Shown piece by piece: positions 36,048-47,300 of a DNA stretch of 64,000 nt. Source of the DNA: Anaeramoeba flamelloides (Eukaryota > Metamonada > Anaeramoebidae); NCBI GenBank assembly GCA_027625915.1, contig JANTQA010000008.1, forward strand, positions 7,185,501-7,249,500, in the 5' to 3' direction. Below the pieces are notes generated by a model. That model worked only from the letters and a program-made list of their open reading frames with translations. It had not been told where the DNA came from and searched no databases. Position 1 is the stretch's first letter. The number at the start of each line of letters is the position of its first letter. The position numbers and the translations under genes were made by a program.

Positions 36048-37339
36048 TTATTTTGCTAACATCAAATCAACAAATTCTATTGTAGTTTTACAAAAAGAAA
36101 TTTAATAAAAAGATTATTTGAAAGAATAATAAGTAACAAAATTAAGAAAAAGGAAATGGTTAGGAAAGGAAAAACAAAAACAAAAGGCGAAGGGGAAGGC
36201 GAAGAAGAAGGGGAAGGAGAAGAAGAAAGGAAAATAAAAATAAAAAGGGAAATGACAAAAGGAAAAGGAAATTGATACCTTCATAATAAATTTTTCCTGT
36301 TCCATTTGGATCAGCTTCTTGGATCATTTGGTCAGCTTCTTCTTTGGTCAAGGCTTCTCCAATCGTTGTCATGATATGGTGTAACTCTCCTGAGGAAACA
36401 AAACCTTGTCCTTCCTTTTTGTTCATTAAAAACAATGAAAAAAATTAAAAAAAAAACATAACACAACAAAAAACATTTTGAAAAATTTAAAGGAAAAATA
36501 AACAATCTAAAAATTATCTTACACGATCAAATACTCTGAAAGAGTTGATAATATCTTCAGGATCTTCTTCTTCAGATAATTTTTTTGTTATTTTGTTTAA
36601 AAATGAATTAAATGTTAAGAGTCTGTGTGTTGATGTTTGTTTATTTTAATTTTTTTTTTTTTTTTGATTTCGGAAAGAAAGAAAAAGAATGGAAAAAAAA
36701 TATCATGTAAAGAATTAAATGAGCAGTCTAAGAAAAAAAAAAAAAAGATTTGTTTTTGTTTTTTTTTTTTTGATGAATACAAAATAAGGAAAGAGGAAAA
36801 AAAAAGAAACAAATTTACCCATTTTCTTTGTCTTGAATTTCATTCATCTTTAAAAGAGTTCACAGTTTTGGGAATGGTTTGTTTGAGGGTTGGTTGTGAA
36901 TTTTGTTCAAAATTTTCAAAACAAAAGAAAAACAAAGTTTCAATTTTCCAAGGTTTATTTGGTTGGTTTTTAAAAACAAAAAAAAAACAAAAAAACACAA
37001 TTTTGTGATTAGAAAGGAACAATTAAAAAGAAAAAAAAGAAAGAAGAGAATAAATACCATGTCTTGAAGTTCAGTTTCAGTTGGGTTGATCCCTAAAGCT
37101 CTTAAAATAGATCCAATTTCTTTTCCTTCAACAACTCCCTGTTCATTTATTAATTAAAACAAAAGATTTTTTTTTTTAGTAAAAGTTGTTTAGTTTTTGG
37201 TTCTTGGTTTAGAATGTGTTTGTTGAAGGAAAAAAAAAAAAAAAAAGAAAGTCTTGTGAAAGGTTTTTACATTCCCTTCCTTATCAAAAAGGTTAAAAGC
37301 TTCTTTAAATTCTTCGATTTGTTCGTTTGATAAACTCAT
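36048..37339 (-). CDS. Calmodulin-like EF-hand protein, six exons (147 aa)
   Basis: Exons on the minus strand are 37271-37339, 37058-37138, 36819-36847 (29 nt), 36523-36622, 36279-36414 and 36048-36076. They total 444 nt including the stop, and all five introns (108-210 nt) are GT-AG. The product is colinear with calmodulin (149 residues with Met), from MSLSNEQIEEFKEAFNLFDK to EEFVDLMLAK. EF loop 1 is D19-K-E-G-N-G-V-V-E-G-K-E30. Loop 2 is Q55-D-K-E-N-G-L-L-T-F-N-S66, lacking both the first Asp and the last Glu, so it probably does not bind Ca2+. Loop 3 is D92-R-E-G-Q-G-F-V-S-S-G-E103, with unusual residues at positions 3 and 5. Loop 4 is D128-P-N-G-T-G-K-I-Y-Y-E-E139 and looks competent. It is a calcium sensor or a myosin or centrin-type light chain. 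It is too diverged to be the organism's canonical calmodulin. Confidence 0.9.
36819..36847 (-). other. 29-nt microexon of the calmodulin-like gene
   Basis: The exon encodes MNEIQDKENG (the last codon is split), exactly the residues missing between LQDM of exon 2 and LLTFNSF of exon 4 in the calmodulin alignment. It is bounded by an AAAAG acceptor and a GTAAAT donor. Phase 0 entry and phase 2 exit both fit the neighbours. Confidence 0.85.
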
Positions 37340-38506
37340 ATTAAAAAAAATTTGTAAATTAAATTTCAAAAAATGAAAAATAAATTTATTATTTAAAAAT
37401 TATCTAAAAGAATTCATTCAAAACTCAAGGTGATAGTTTTAAATTGTTTTCTTTTTTCGATTAAAATTTGTTTCGTGTAAAATAAAATTAAGTTTCTATT
37501 TGAATTTTTACCTTTTTCGCACAAAAATAATTCTTATAAGGTGTTAGAATGAATACTAGTGTTTGAGATTTTGAATCTTCTAACCATTTATTCTTTTTTT
37601 TTAAAAAATTTCTACTTTTAAAGAAATATTTGTGGTTATATTATACTATAATCCCAAAACTGTGTAAACTTCAAATATGTTCAAATAAGTTTTTTTCAAA
37701 ATAGCTGATACCTACTCAGAACGAAATAATGTGATATCACTACAGATCGACTTATTTAAAAAAATATCCAAATTTTCATGGTTGGGTTTGAATTAAAAAT
37801 AATAAAAACTTTTCAATTCCCTTTCAATTTCCTTGTTCAAACAAAGAGCAAAGCAAAAAATTACAACCCACCTCTTTGGGAACTCTATTTTCAAAAAGAG
37901 ATATAGGAAAGATATTTATAATTGTTATCCCATTTATAATTCAGATACCAGTTTCAAAAATTAATTCATCATTGTCTATTAGTAACAATAATGTTTAAGA
38001 AAACTGTTTTTGTCATACAATGACTTGAACAGTTTATTGCTTTAAAATGTTGTAAAAATTGATAAAAAAAGTCCAAAATTTAATTTCATATTGCAGATAT
38101 AGTATCTATTGTCTAACTTTCTTCAAATTGTTCTTGAGGAATAATTTATTGGAATGTTTTTTAATTTTTCAATATTAGGCAAAATAAATTACTTGATATT
38201 TTTTATTTTTATTTCTGATTTTTCAAAAAAAAAAAGAAAAATTGATCCATTTCATTTATATATTCAAAAAAAATCAAGGAGGCAATCTAAATTTGATTTA
38301 AAAAATTTTAATATTTCTAGTATATTAAAAAATAATATTATTACTATTTTTGATATTATTAGAAATAGAGATTCGTCATATTTATTAGCCATAGTGGGTA
38401 ATAAATTTTTTTTTGAGTCTTTAACAAAATTTCTAAATCACAATTTAGGAATTTGGGAAGTATATATTTTTTTTTTAATTTAAGAAATAAAACAAAAAAT
38501 TATTTA

Positions 38507-38702
38507 CAGTCAGTTTCACTCTAAAGGCACAAACTTTCAACGTAATTTAAGGTACAAAAAAAATCTTAAATTAAAGCACATAATTCAATTTTTAGTAAAA
38601 ACTAACCGTAAAACAAAAAATTCCAAAATTTATGCCTTAATTTGAGATTTTTTGTACCTTGAATTTCGTTGAAAGTTTGTACCTTACAAGTGAAACTGAC
38701 TG
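38507..38702. mobile_element. Family A MITE, copy A4
   Basis: 196-bp palindrome flanked by TA (38505-38506 and 38703-38704). Ends are CAGTCAGTTTCACTCTAAAG and the inverse AGTGAAACTGACTG. Interior AAGG(C/T)AC motifs match copy A3. Confidence 0.88.
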
Positions 38703-39559
38703 TAAATTTTCGGTTTATTTTTTAAATTAAAAAAAAACATAAAAACAAATAAGAGGAATTAAAAACTCCTCCATACAATAATAAAAAAAAAAAAAAGAAA
38801 AATTTATGAAAAAAAATCTTTTAGAAAGATAATATGTGAGAAAAACGAGAAATGTAAAAAATGAAAAATAGTTATTAATTGAAATAGAATTTCTTATTAT
38901 AATATGTTTTTACAATTAGTGATGACCAATAAAACAAGATTTGAATAACAATCTCTATTGTACCAGATATATTTTTTTAGTAATATTTTTTTATATATTA
39001 AAATTAAACGGGTTTTTAGTATTGATTATTAATCAAATTCATCTGTTTAAAGAACTTTTTTCATAAGTTTTTGGGTAAATAAAATTATTTTGATTTTTTT
39101 TATACTGAAAAATATTTATCAGATTTATTCTATATGTATTTGCGTAACAAAGACGGAAAAAAATAAACATAAAGGAAATGATAGCAAATAAAAAATATAA
39201 AAATAATAATAAATGGAAAAAAAAATTCAAGAAAATATTGACAAATAAAATTAAATAAAAAAAAAAATACAAAAAACTTTTGATGTTTGGAATTTTAGAT
39301 AAAATAATCCATATTTCCAAAATAAGAGAATAGAGAGAATCAAAATGATAACCACCCAGTTTGAAAAATTCACACACACCCAGATAATTTCAAAAATAGA
39401 CAAAAAAAACCACCAATTTAGTGCATTTTATCCAAATATAATATTAAAACTTATTTAATTATCCTAGTATTAATTTTTTTATATTGAATTATTTTTACTC
39501 AAATCATAGAAAATAATATAAAATGAAAAAAAATAAGGTGTGCCCTAAATTAAGAAAGA

Positions 39560-39830
39560 GGCTGAAAAAAAAAATGCTTTGAAGAATTTTTTGAAATTTT
39601 TTCAACAATTATCGATCGATCAAAATACGAGATACCATCAACAGATTGTTTTTATTTTTCTCTTAAACCAACTCAACTTTAATATTCAATCAATTATGGG
39701 TCACAAATATTTGATCAAAGGAAATACCAACTGTAAATGTAATTAAAACAAAAAAGAATAGAAAAAATTCGAAATAGTTTGTAAAAGTAAAATTATTTAC
39801 AAATTGAATACAAAGTGAAGAGTTCTTATT
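39560..39830 (-). repeat. Dispersed repeat family B, copy B5 (reverse orientation)
   Basis: The reverse complement carries the family landmarks in order: TTTTACTTTTACAAACTATT, then GTTGATGGTATCTCGTATTT, then a TTGATCGATCGATAATTGTT block. Boundaries are approximate. Confidence 0.5.
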
Positions 39831-40309
39831 CTTTCAACACGTTTTCTGGTTTCTCAAATTTGGGAAGTTAGTTGATGTTCCGACTTTTATCAGCAAACAG
39901 GAAAAATAACAAAATAATCATTAATGAATAGAAATAAAAAAAATTATTTTAACAAGGAAATTGAGAAATTCCGAACTCCAAATAATAGTATTTAAACAAC
40001 TTATTTTTTCTACTATAAAAAAATTTTATTTTTTTCACATTTGAACAAAATCTAATATTTTTTACTCTTTCAGATTTATTTCACAATTGGATTATTATTC
40101 CAAAATACAGTGTTAATTTTTCAATTTTATCAATTTTTATTAGAATTACAACTGATCTAAAACAATTCATGATTCTGGTGATTTTTTTTGATAAATTTTG
40201 AAAATGTGAATTATACTAAAAAAATATAAACAAGTTATTGAGTAGATAAACTAACATTTTAAATACCCAACAGTTAAAATAGTTCAAACAATCATAATAA
40301 TATAATTTC

Positions 40310-40800
40310 CTGAAATTGGAGCTAATTTTGATTTTTGTACGATAGGAAAATCATTTTTTCATCTTTTAGTTATTGTTTTTCATTTCATTTTTTGAATTGT
40401 CTAACATTTTTTGGTTGATTAAAAATAATTTTCAAGGATTAATATTAGGTTAAGGTTGGGTTTTTTAAAATAGAAGAACTCAAATAAAATTAGTCGATTG
40501 GTATCTGGCTATTTGATTTATTAATATCCCTATTAGAATTTAAACAAATTTACCTTTGAATTTTTTTTTGTTCTCGAAAAAATTTTTAATACATCGATAA
40601 TTTATTAGTATTAGTAATTATTTATTTTTTTATTTTGTGAGTTTTGTAAATTATAAACAATTGTTCATATTTCTATTAGTGAATGAATTTAATTTGGTAT
40701 TTCTTCTAGAATTGTTTAAAAAAGATTTTTTTTTTCAAATTTTAAATTTTGATTTGTTAAAAATTTTGAGTTGGAGTTTCGCTCTCGCAAATATTGAATA
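40310..40800 (+). repeat. Dispersed repeat family B, copy B4
   Basis: Closest partner of B3. They share GAAGAACTCAAATAAAATTA, TTAAACAAATTTACC, AATTTATTAGTATTAGTAAT-like sequence, a TAAATTATAAACAATTGTT block, and AATTTGGTATTTCTTCTAGA. The 88-codon frame inside it (40637-40903) is not protein-like. Confidence 0.5.
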
Positions 40801-41460
40801 TTCATATTTTTTATTTGTGGAACCAATTTACTTATTTTCACTGAATAATTTTATGTTCAATTTTCAAAATTTCTTTTTGATATCAAAAAAAGAAAAACTA
40901 TAAAAGGGAAATGTTATCAATTCGTTAGTTAAAATACTGAAATAAAGGAACAATTAAATAAAATTTCTTAAAAAGAAAAAAAAAAAAAAGAAGAAGAAAA
41001 AAAATTTGAATATTATAATAAAAAAATATAATAGTATCATTTAAATACTTAAACGACAAGTTATATACTGTTTTTAGGATTTCAAAGTTTTGAAAGAAGT
41101 GTTTAAAATAAAAGATTTTGCTAAATCCTTTCAAACACTAGAAAATTCAAATATTTCCCAAAAATTCAACTCAAGGGTAACAAACATATAAAATGATTGC
41201 CAATAATAAATAAAAATTCAAATAAATGTGATTAATAATATGTTTTTATTGATTGCAGATTTCAAGACTATACCCCCCACCCCCACCCCGAGTTTAAAAA
41301 TAATACCAACCCATGAAAAATATACAAAAATCCGTTTTAATGCATTAGGAAAATGTAAATTACTTCAGGCCCCTTAATGCGATTTCAACAAATGTTGAAA
41401 TATTTACTGAAGAAAATAAGAAAAATTATCAAAAAGTAAATTAAAACAAAATTATTCATA

Positions 41461-41770
41461 CAGTCCTGTGCTCTTTTAAGGCACATGAAAAATCAAGAAA
41501 TAAGGCACAAAAAAAACACATTCAGGCACAAAATCAAATTGGTCACAATAAGGCACAATTTTCGGTGTACATTTCCAAGATTACTCATAATGTAATATTA
41601 TATTTATATACATATTGAAGAAAACACTCAAAATAACTTTGTAATTATTTGGTGAAATTATATCTTGAAATTGGGAAAGTGCCTCAAATCAAAAATTTGT
41701 ACCTTAAAACGAACAAAATTTTGAGCCTTATATGTTGATTTATCCTTTACCTTAAAATGACACAGGACTG
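41461..41770. mobile_element. 310-bp TA-flanked MITE, distant relative of family A
   Basis: Ends are CAGTCCTGTGCTCTTTTAAG and the inverse GACACAGGACTG, flanked by TA at 41459-41460 and 41771-41772. Like family A it repeats AAGGCACAAA-type motifs in both arms, but its terminal 10 bases and its length differ. It appears to be a sister family moved by a related transposase. Confidence 0.8.
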
Positions 41771-43524
41771 TAAAAATATTTTAATAAATGTAAGAGTTTT
41801 ATCAGAATAATTTGCAAGAACTATTTTCTCATTAAAATCCCTTTTTAACAAGTATTATTTATTTATCAACGAATTGATGAACAAAAAACGAATCTTTTTT
41901 TACTGTAAAATAAAAATTATTCCATTGAACCTATTTATAATTTCCAAAGATAATAAATAAGAAAAATCGAATTTAGACAAAATAAAAATCAAGAATAATT
42001 AGACACCAGAAAACATATAATCAACATTTTAAACTACTGTTTGACCTTTTTTTTTTTTTTTTTTTTGAATTTTTCTTAATCTTCAGACAGTTTTTACAAT
42101 TATATAGGCTTGAATATAAATATAAATATTTTATATTTTGAAGGTATACTCCATTTCAAAACCATTGCCCCCTTAAAAATAAAATTTGAAAATAAATATT
42201 TTTATAAATTATGGTTATCTATTATAATAAAAACAATACTCTTTTAATATTCAGTTATATCAACAGAAATATTTTTTTTTCATCTAAAAATAAGATAAAA
42301 AAAAAGTAAAAAAAGAATGATAAAAATTGGGACATTTATTATGAAATTTAGTTCAAATATGAATAATTAATTTGGTAAATAGAATTGTCCAAAAACTATT
42401 TTCTTTTATAAATTAATATGATAAACATAAAAAATTTTTTTAATTTTATTTGTTTTATTGAATTATTTATAATTTAAGATACATGATTCAACAAAATTCA
42501 ATACTATTTACCCGAAAATCTATTTTATATTTATATTTTTTAACATAAATATAACTTAAACAAGATTAAAACTCAAAAAACAACCATTCAGTTGAGAAAA
42601 AATATTTTTACAAAGGATCAAATTATATATACACTTTATAAAATCAATACCCTGATTGCAATTGAAAGAAATTTGGTAATTTGAATTGTTATTAAAAAAT
42701 TTGAAGATTTGGAATTTATCAATTATTATATCAGAAATAAAATATTAGAATTAAAAATTGTAGTATGGTTAATAATAATAATAATAAAAAAAGATTGAAC
42801 CAAGTTGCCAAACGTGCTAGAAGAATTCAAAATGCTTATAATTTAATCACAAAATCAAAATTTATTATTTCAAGTCAGAAAATTATTATACCTATTATTA
42901 GATCGAAAAAAAAATTTAATCTTCAAAAAATCTATTATGGACAATATTTTTAGATCATCTCTAAAACTCTTCCTTATTTGGTTTTGAGAGAAAGTTTCAA
43001 TTTAGAGAATTTGATTTAAATAGTATTTTAAATTAATAATAAAAAAAAACAGCAAGATCCTTACACAAAAACTATTAAAAATAAAATTTTTGGATCTAGA
43101 CTCAAAACTCCTCCTTATTCGGCTTTGGTAGAAAATGATAATTTATATAATTAGCTGTTACAAGTAACATTTTAAAAAGTTTATTTTACATCAGAAGTTA
43201 TTGGATACAATTACAATTAGAGACTCAGTTGTGTTTCATTGATAACAAATTACAACAACTCGAAAACAAAAACATAATTATACCACATGAGTAAATTGAA
43301 AAGTTCTGATTAAGTTCAAGTAAAAAGGAATTTTGATGATAAAATAATTAATAAATAGTCTTGCTTTCTAAATCGCGGGGTATAATAAATTTTAAGATTT
43401 TGTTTCTTTTCAAAAGACGAAATACTTGTAACTCAAAATGTTTTTGGGCATCTCAAAAACCTGGGAGAGTTTAGATATTTGAAATTTTTGAAAATTAATA
43501 GTCAAGACATTTCAATCAATTGAC

Positions 43525-44091
43525 TTAAGGTTTACAATCCCTGAAATTTGAAAAAAGGATTATCTTGTGTCGATTGTTATCACTTGTTAATTTGATTCTT
43601 AGCTGATCGATATTGTACTTGGTATCGATTTTAATAGTGGTTCAAAATGATAATTTTTGACAATTTATTTTTTTTTTTTCTGAAATCCGAATTGAAGAGT
43701 TTAAGATTAATTAGTTGGAACTTAAGTTATAAAAAAATGTGGTTTGTAGGCTGTTGATTGAAATTTTGAATGAGGTTTGGTTTTATTGGGAGCTTTTAAA
43801 AAACATTATTTTTTTTTTTGTTAATTGACAAAAAAGTAAATCAAAATTTTCTTCAACAACCCAAAATTCATTAAACTATTCTTTTTTTATACTTACTAAT
43901 CTCTTTTAGTCTCACACTCTTCAATTTGAATTTTGGAAAAAAATAAAATAAATTGTCAAAAATTGCCATTTTGAACCACTATTAAAATCCATACCAAGTA
44001 CAAGATCGATTAGCTAATAATCAAATCGACAACTCACTACATCCTACATAAGATAATCTTTTTTCAAATTTCAGGGATTGTAAACCTTTAA
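43525..44091. mobile_element. 567-bp palindromic element with TTAA flanks
   Basis: Arms of about 180 bp match inversely. The left end is TTAAGGTTTACAATCCCTGA, and the right end is the inverse of GGTTTACAATCCCTG followed by TTTAA. Inner paired blocks include AAAAAAGGATTATCTT with its inverse, GTACTTGGTAT with ATACCAAGTAC, and TGGTTCAAAATG with CATTTTGAACCA. The whole unit is close to one large hairpin. TTAA flanks suggest a piggyBac-like origin, but the usual CCC start is absent. It ends 250 bp upstream of the VPS26C start codon. Confidence 0.7.
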
Positions 44092-44343
44092 GTATGGAAA
44101 AATTTGAAAAAAATTTGTTTGAAATTGAACCTACAAGTAATTTTCAACAAGAATGATCACAAACATTTAAGGGAATTCCATACAAATAGCCCAACTTAAG
44201 TTTTTTAATTTGTGTTCTCGGCTCTTTTTGAAAACATTTTATTCAAAATTATCCGAAATGAAAATTAAGAATTTTTAATTTGAATAATTCTACCTAACAG
44301 ATGATTTATTTTTTCAACTTTTTTAGTTTTCTTCAAAACCTTA

Positions 44344-47300
44344 ATGGCAACACTCACATTAAAATTGAAAAAACAAAACCAAACATACACACTTGGGGTA
44401 ATTCTTCTTTTCTTGTTTTAACCTTATTTGATTTCCTAATTATCGTTTAATTTTTTTTTTTTCAACACTTCACTTTTTTCTTTTTCTTGTCTATAACCTT
44501 TTAATAAAGGATACTGTGTTTGGATCGTGTGTGATTGAAACAACCAAAGAAATTTCACACAACGGCATTAAGTTGTATGTTCATGGCCAGATCACGATGC
44601 GTGAAATCGATAATGATTCTGGTATTTTGGACAATACTGATAATATTCCAAGTTATAAACTTTTATTTATTACCTTTCCTCTTTCAAAAGTTGGGAAATT
44701 GTAAGTGTCTACTAAAATTTTTAAATTCTTTATAGTCTCTTTTTTGTTTTCTTTTTTCGTTTGTATGTTTTCCAATTGAGAAACGTAAAAAATATTTTGG
44801 TTTTGTTTTTTCACAGAATGAAAAAGAAAAAAAGCTTTCTTGATGATCACAAAATAATTACTTTTATTTAGTCATACAGATCACATGCTAACTTAAACCA
44901 ATTCATTTCTTTTGATAACTTTATAAATTACGATTTATAAAATTTTGTATTGACACCAACACAACTATTTCAGACACAAACTTCAAACAAAATTTTAAAA
45001 ACAAAAAAATTCCAAATTTTGGCACTTTTTGAGAATTGTTTTTTCATAGTTTATGTTCCTAAAATCCCCTAAAAAAGATGTCTTAATTTGGAGTTTGTTG
45101 TTTCGAAGATTTTGTTTTGAGTTTGTTTCTTAAAAGAGTTTCAGACTTTGCTATTGGGGAAAAAAAGCCAAACAGGAAAAAAAAGTGAAACACTGTTTTT
45201 AATTGACAAAAGTAATAGAAATCACAAAAACCTGAAAACGAAAAGTAAAATCAATGAAAAGAAGAAACAAATTAACTTCAAAGAATCATTCATTAGATTA
45301 TTTTCAATTGAATCAACAATTGCAATTAAGATCTCCTTTTTGGACATTGAAATTAAACAAGAATTTTCCAGGATCTCTTCAAAATAGATGAATTTTTCAA
45401 ACAAATTTTTAATAATTTATCAATCCATTAAAAACATAAAAAAAAAGATCAACATTTAAAAAACTGTTATTGTGACAAATTCTTCATTTTGTCTTTATTT
45501 ATTGATTTTTTCTTTTATTAATAGATCTTAACTTTCATTCTTGGAAAATGGTTTTCCAATTAAAAATTTACGAAAAAAAGTTCAACACTATTTTTAATTG
45601 GAAACCTAACCGGAACCAGGAAAAGTAAAGTAAATGAAAAGAAGAAAAAAATTAACTTGACAGAATCATTCATTAGATTATTTTCAATCAAATCAACAAA
45701 CACAATTTAACATTTGGGAAAAAAATTTCAACACGCTTTTTAATTGGAAAACCTTATTGAAAACATAAAATACGATCCATTAAGAAAATAAAAAATCAAT
45801 AAATACAGATAAATTGCAATAAATGATTGGAAATTTTTACTTGATTTTCCTTTTTCGAATTATTATGCTAAAGCTCTGAATAAAGCATTTAATGAAGTCA
45901 AGTGTTAAGAAACTCTCTAAAATTGGTTGTTCTTCAAAACATTCTTTTTTAGGGATTGTTTGATAAGAAAGAGGTAAAAAGATTTATAAAAATGGAAATT
46001 GAACTAACCATTTTTTGAAATTTATTGGAATTTATCAGTAAAGACAAAATAGAGGATTAAACACAATATCAGTTTTTCTATTACTGATATTTGAATTAAT
46101 GTTGGGAAAAAATTTTCACTGAATTTTCAATTTCCCTTTTCAAATAGAGATCCCAAATTAAAACACACTTCTTAGAAAACTCTTTTTATTAAATACAAAT
46201 ATAGAAAATGAAGTGAAAATTTTGTCCCATTTAGAATTCAACTTCCAGTACTATCTTTTAGTATCTGTGTTTAACTTTTTTTCCAAAATGGTTTATCAAC
46301 ATATTAACAAAAAAGGAAACTTTTTCAAAAGCTTTGAAAAAAATTTCAAAACCAAATTAGAAATGGTTTAATTGGATTTTTTAAACATTCCTCCAAAAAT
46401 CAAACATTTTCACTTGACCATTAAAGCCTGTATTTTAAACTTTCTATCTACCAAAACAAAAACACATATTTGTTGATCTTTTATTTAGACCCAATCTCTT
46501 TTAAACCAAATGATTGTGGATATACTTTATTATCTTCATCTGGTCATTTTGTTTTTTTTTTTTTGGGGCTTATAAACTATTTTTTTGTTGTTCTCACCTT
46601 AAAAAAATTTACACGTCTTTTTTTATTTTGATTTAATAATGATTTTTTTTTCTTTTATTGGCATTACAAATGATAAATATTTGTTAAAATTTCAATTAGT
46701 CAGTAATTCTAATTTGGTATTTCTTCATTAAGTCCTTTAATAATTTTTTTTTTTCAAAAATTGGATTTCTAATGTATCTAAAAATTTTGAATTCATGTTT
46801 GGATTATTTAATATATAAAATTTTAAAATATTCTGAAGCATGAATTCAACAAGTCCTTAATCTGAATGTTTTTTTTTTATTAAAAAAATTTCACCTTTTA
46901 TAAAGGTAAATAAGTGATTTTCAAGATTTTTTATTTCACTATACATTGATTGTTTCATAAAAACAAAGAATCATTTACTTCTCTAATTTAATTATTTATT
47001 TAAAATTGTCCGATACAACATATTTTCCGATAATTTCAATACATTAATAATTTGAGAAATGTGCTCACTCCAAAAATTTTAAAACCCTTTTTTTATTTAA
47101 TATATTTTTTTAAATTCAATTTTATTTTAAAAATTAAATTACTAATGTATCAAAAATGAAAAATATATTTAAAATACAATATTTTATTATTTACAAAAAC
47201 AAAATTAAAGAAATATTTTTAAAAAAGGTGTTTTTTTTTTTTTTTTTCATTTTTAAATGGGTTTTAATTATTAGAAAAGAGTTTAATATGTTAAATTGTC

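Larger units (their letters stand above)
37340..44343. other. Intergenic, repeat-bearing
   Basis: About 7 kb between the divergently transcribed calmodulin-like gene (minus) and VPS26C (plus). It holds A4, the 310-bp A-like element, B5 (reverse), B4 and the TTAA-flanked palindrome. A C-rich patch (CCCCCCACCCCCACCCC) lies at about 41274. A 109-codon frame at 38154-38483 is discussed under findings. No supported gene. Confidence 0.6.

Noticed and set aside
36637-37008. 123-codon plus-strand frame over the calmodulin-like gene
   Set aside because: It crosses introns and exons of the well-supported minus-strand gene and has no domain of its own.
42765-42953. 62-codon frame starting MVNNNNNKKRLNQ
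   Set aside because: It looks mildly protein-like but is short, has no recognised motif, does not connect to VPS26C (whose start is at 44344), and could be a repeat scrap.
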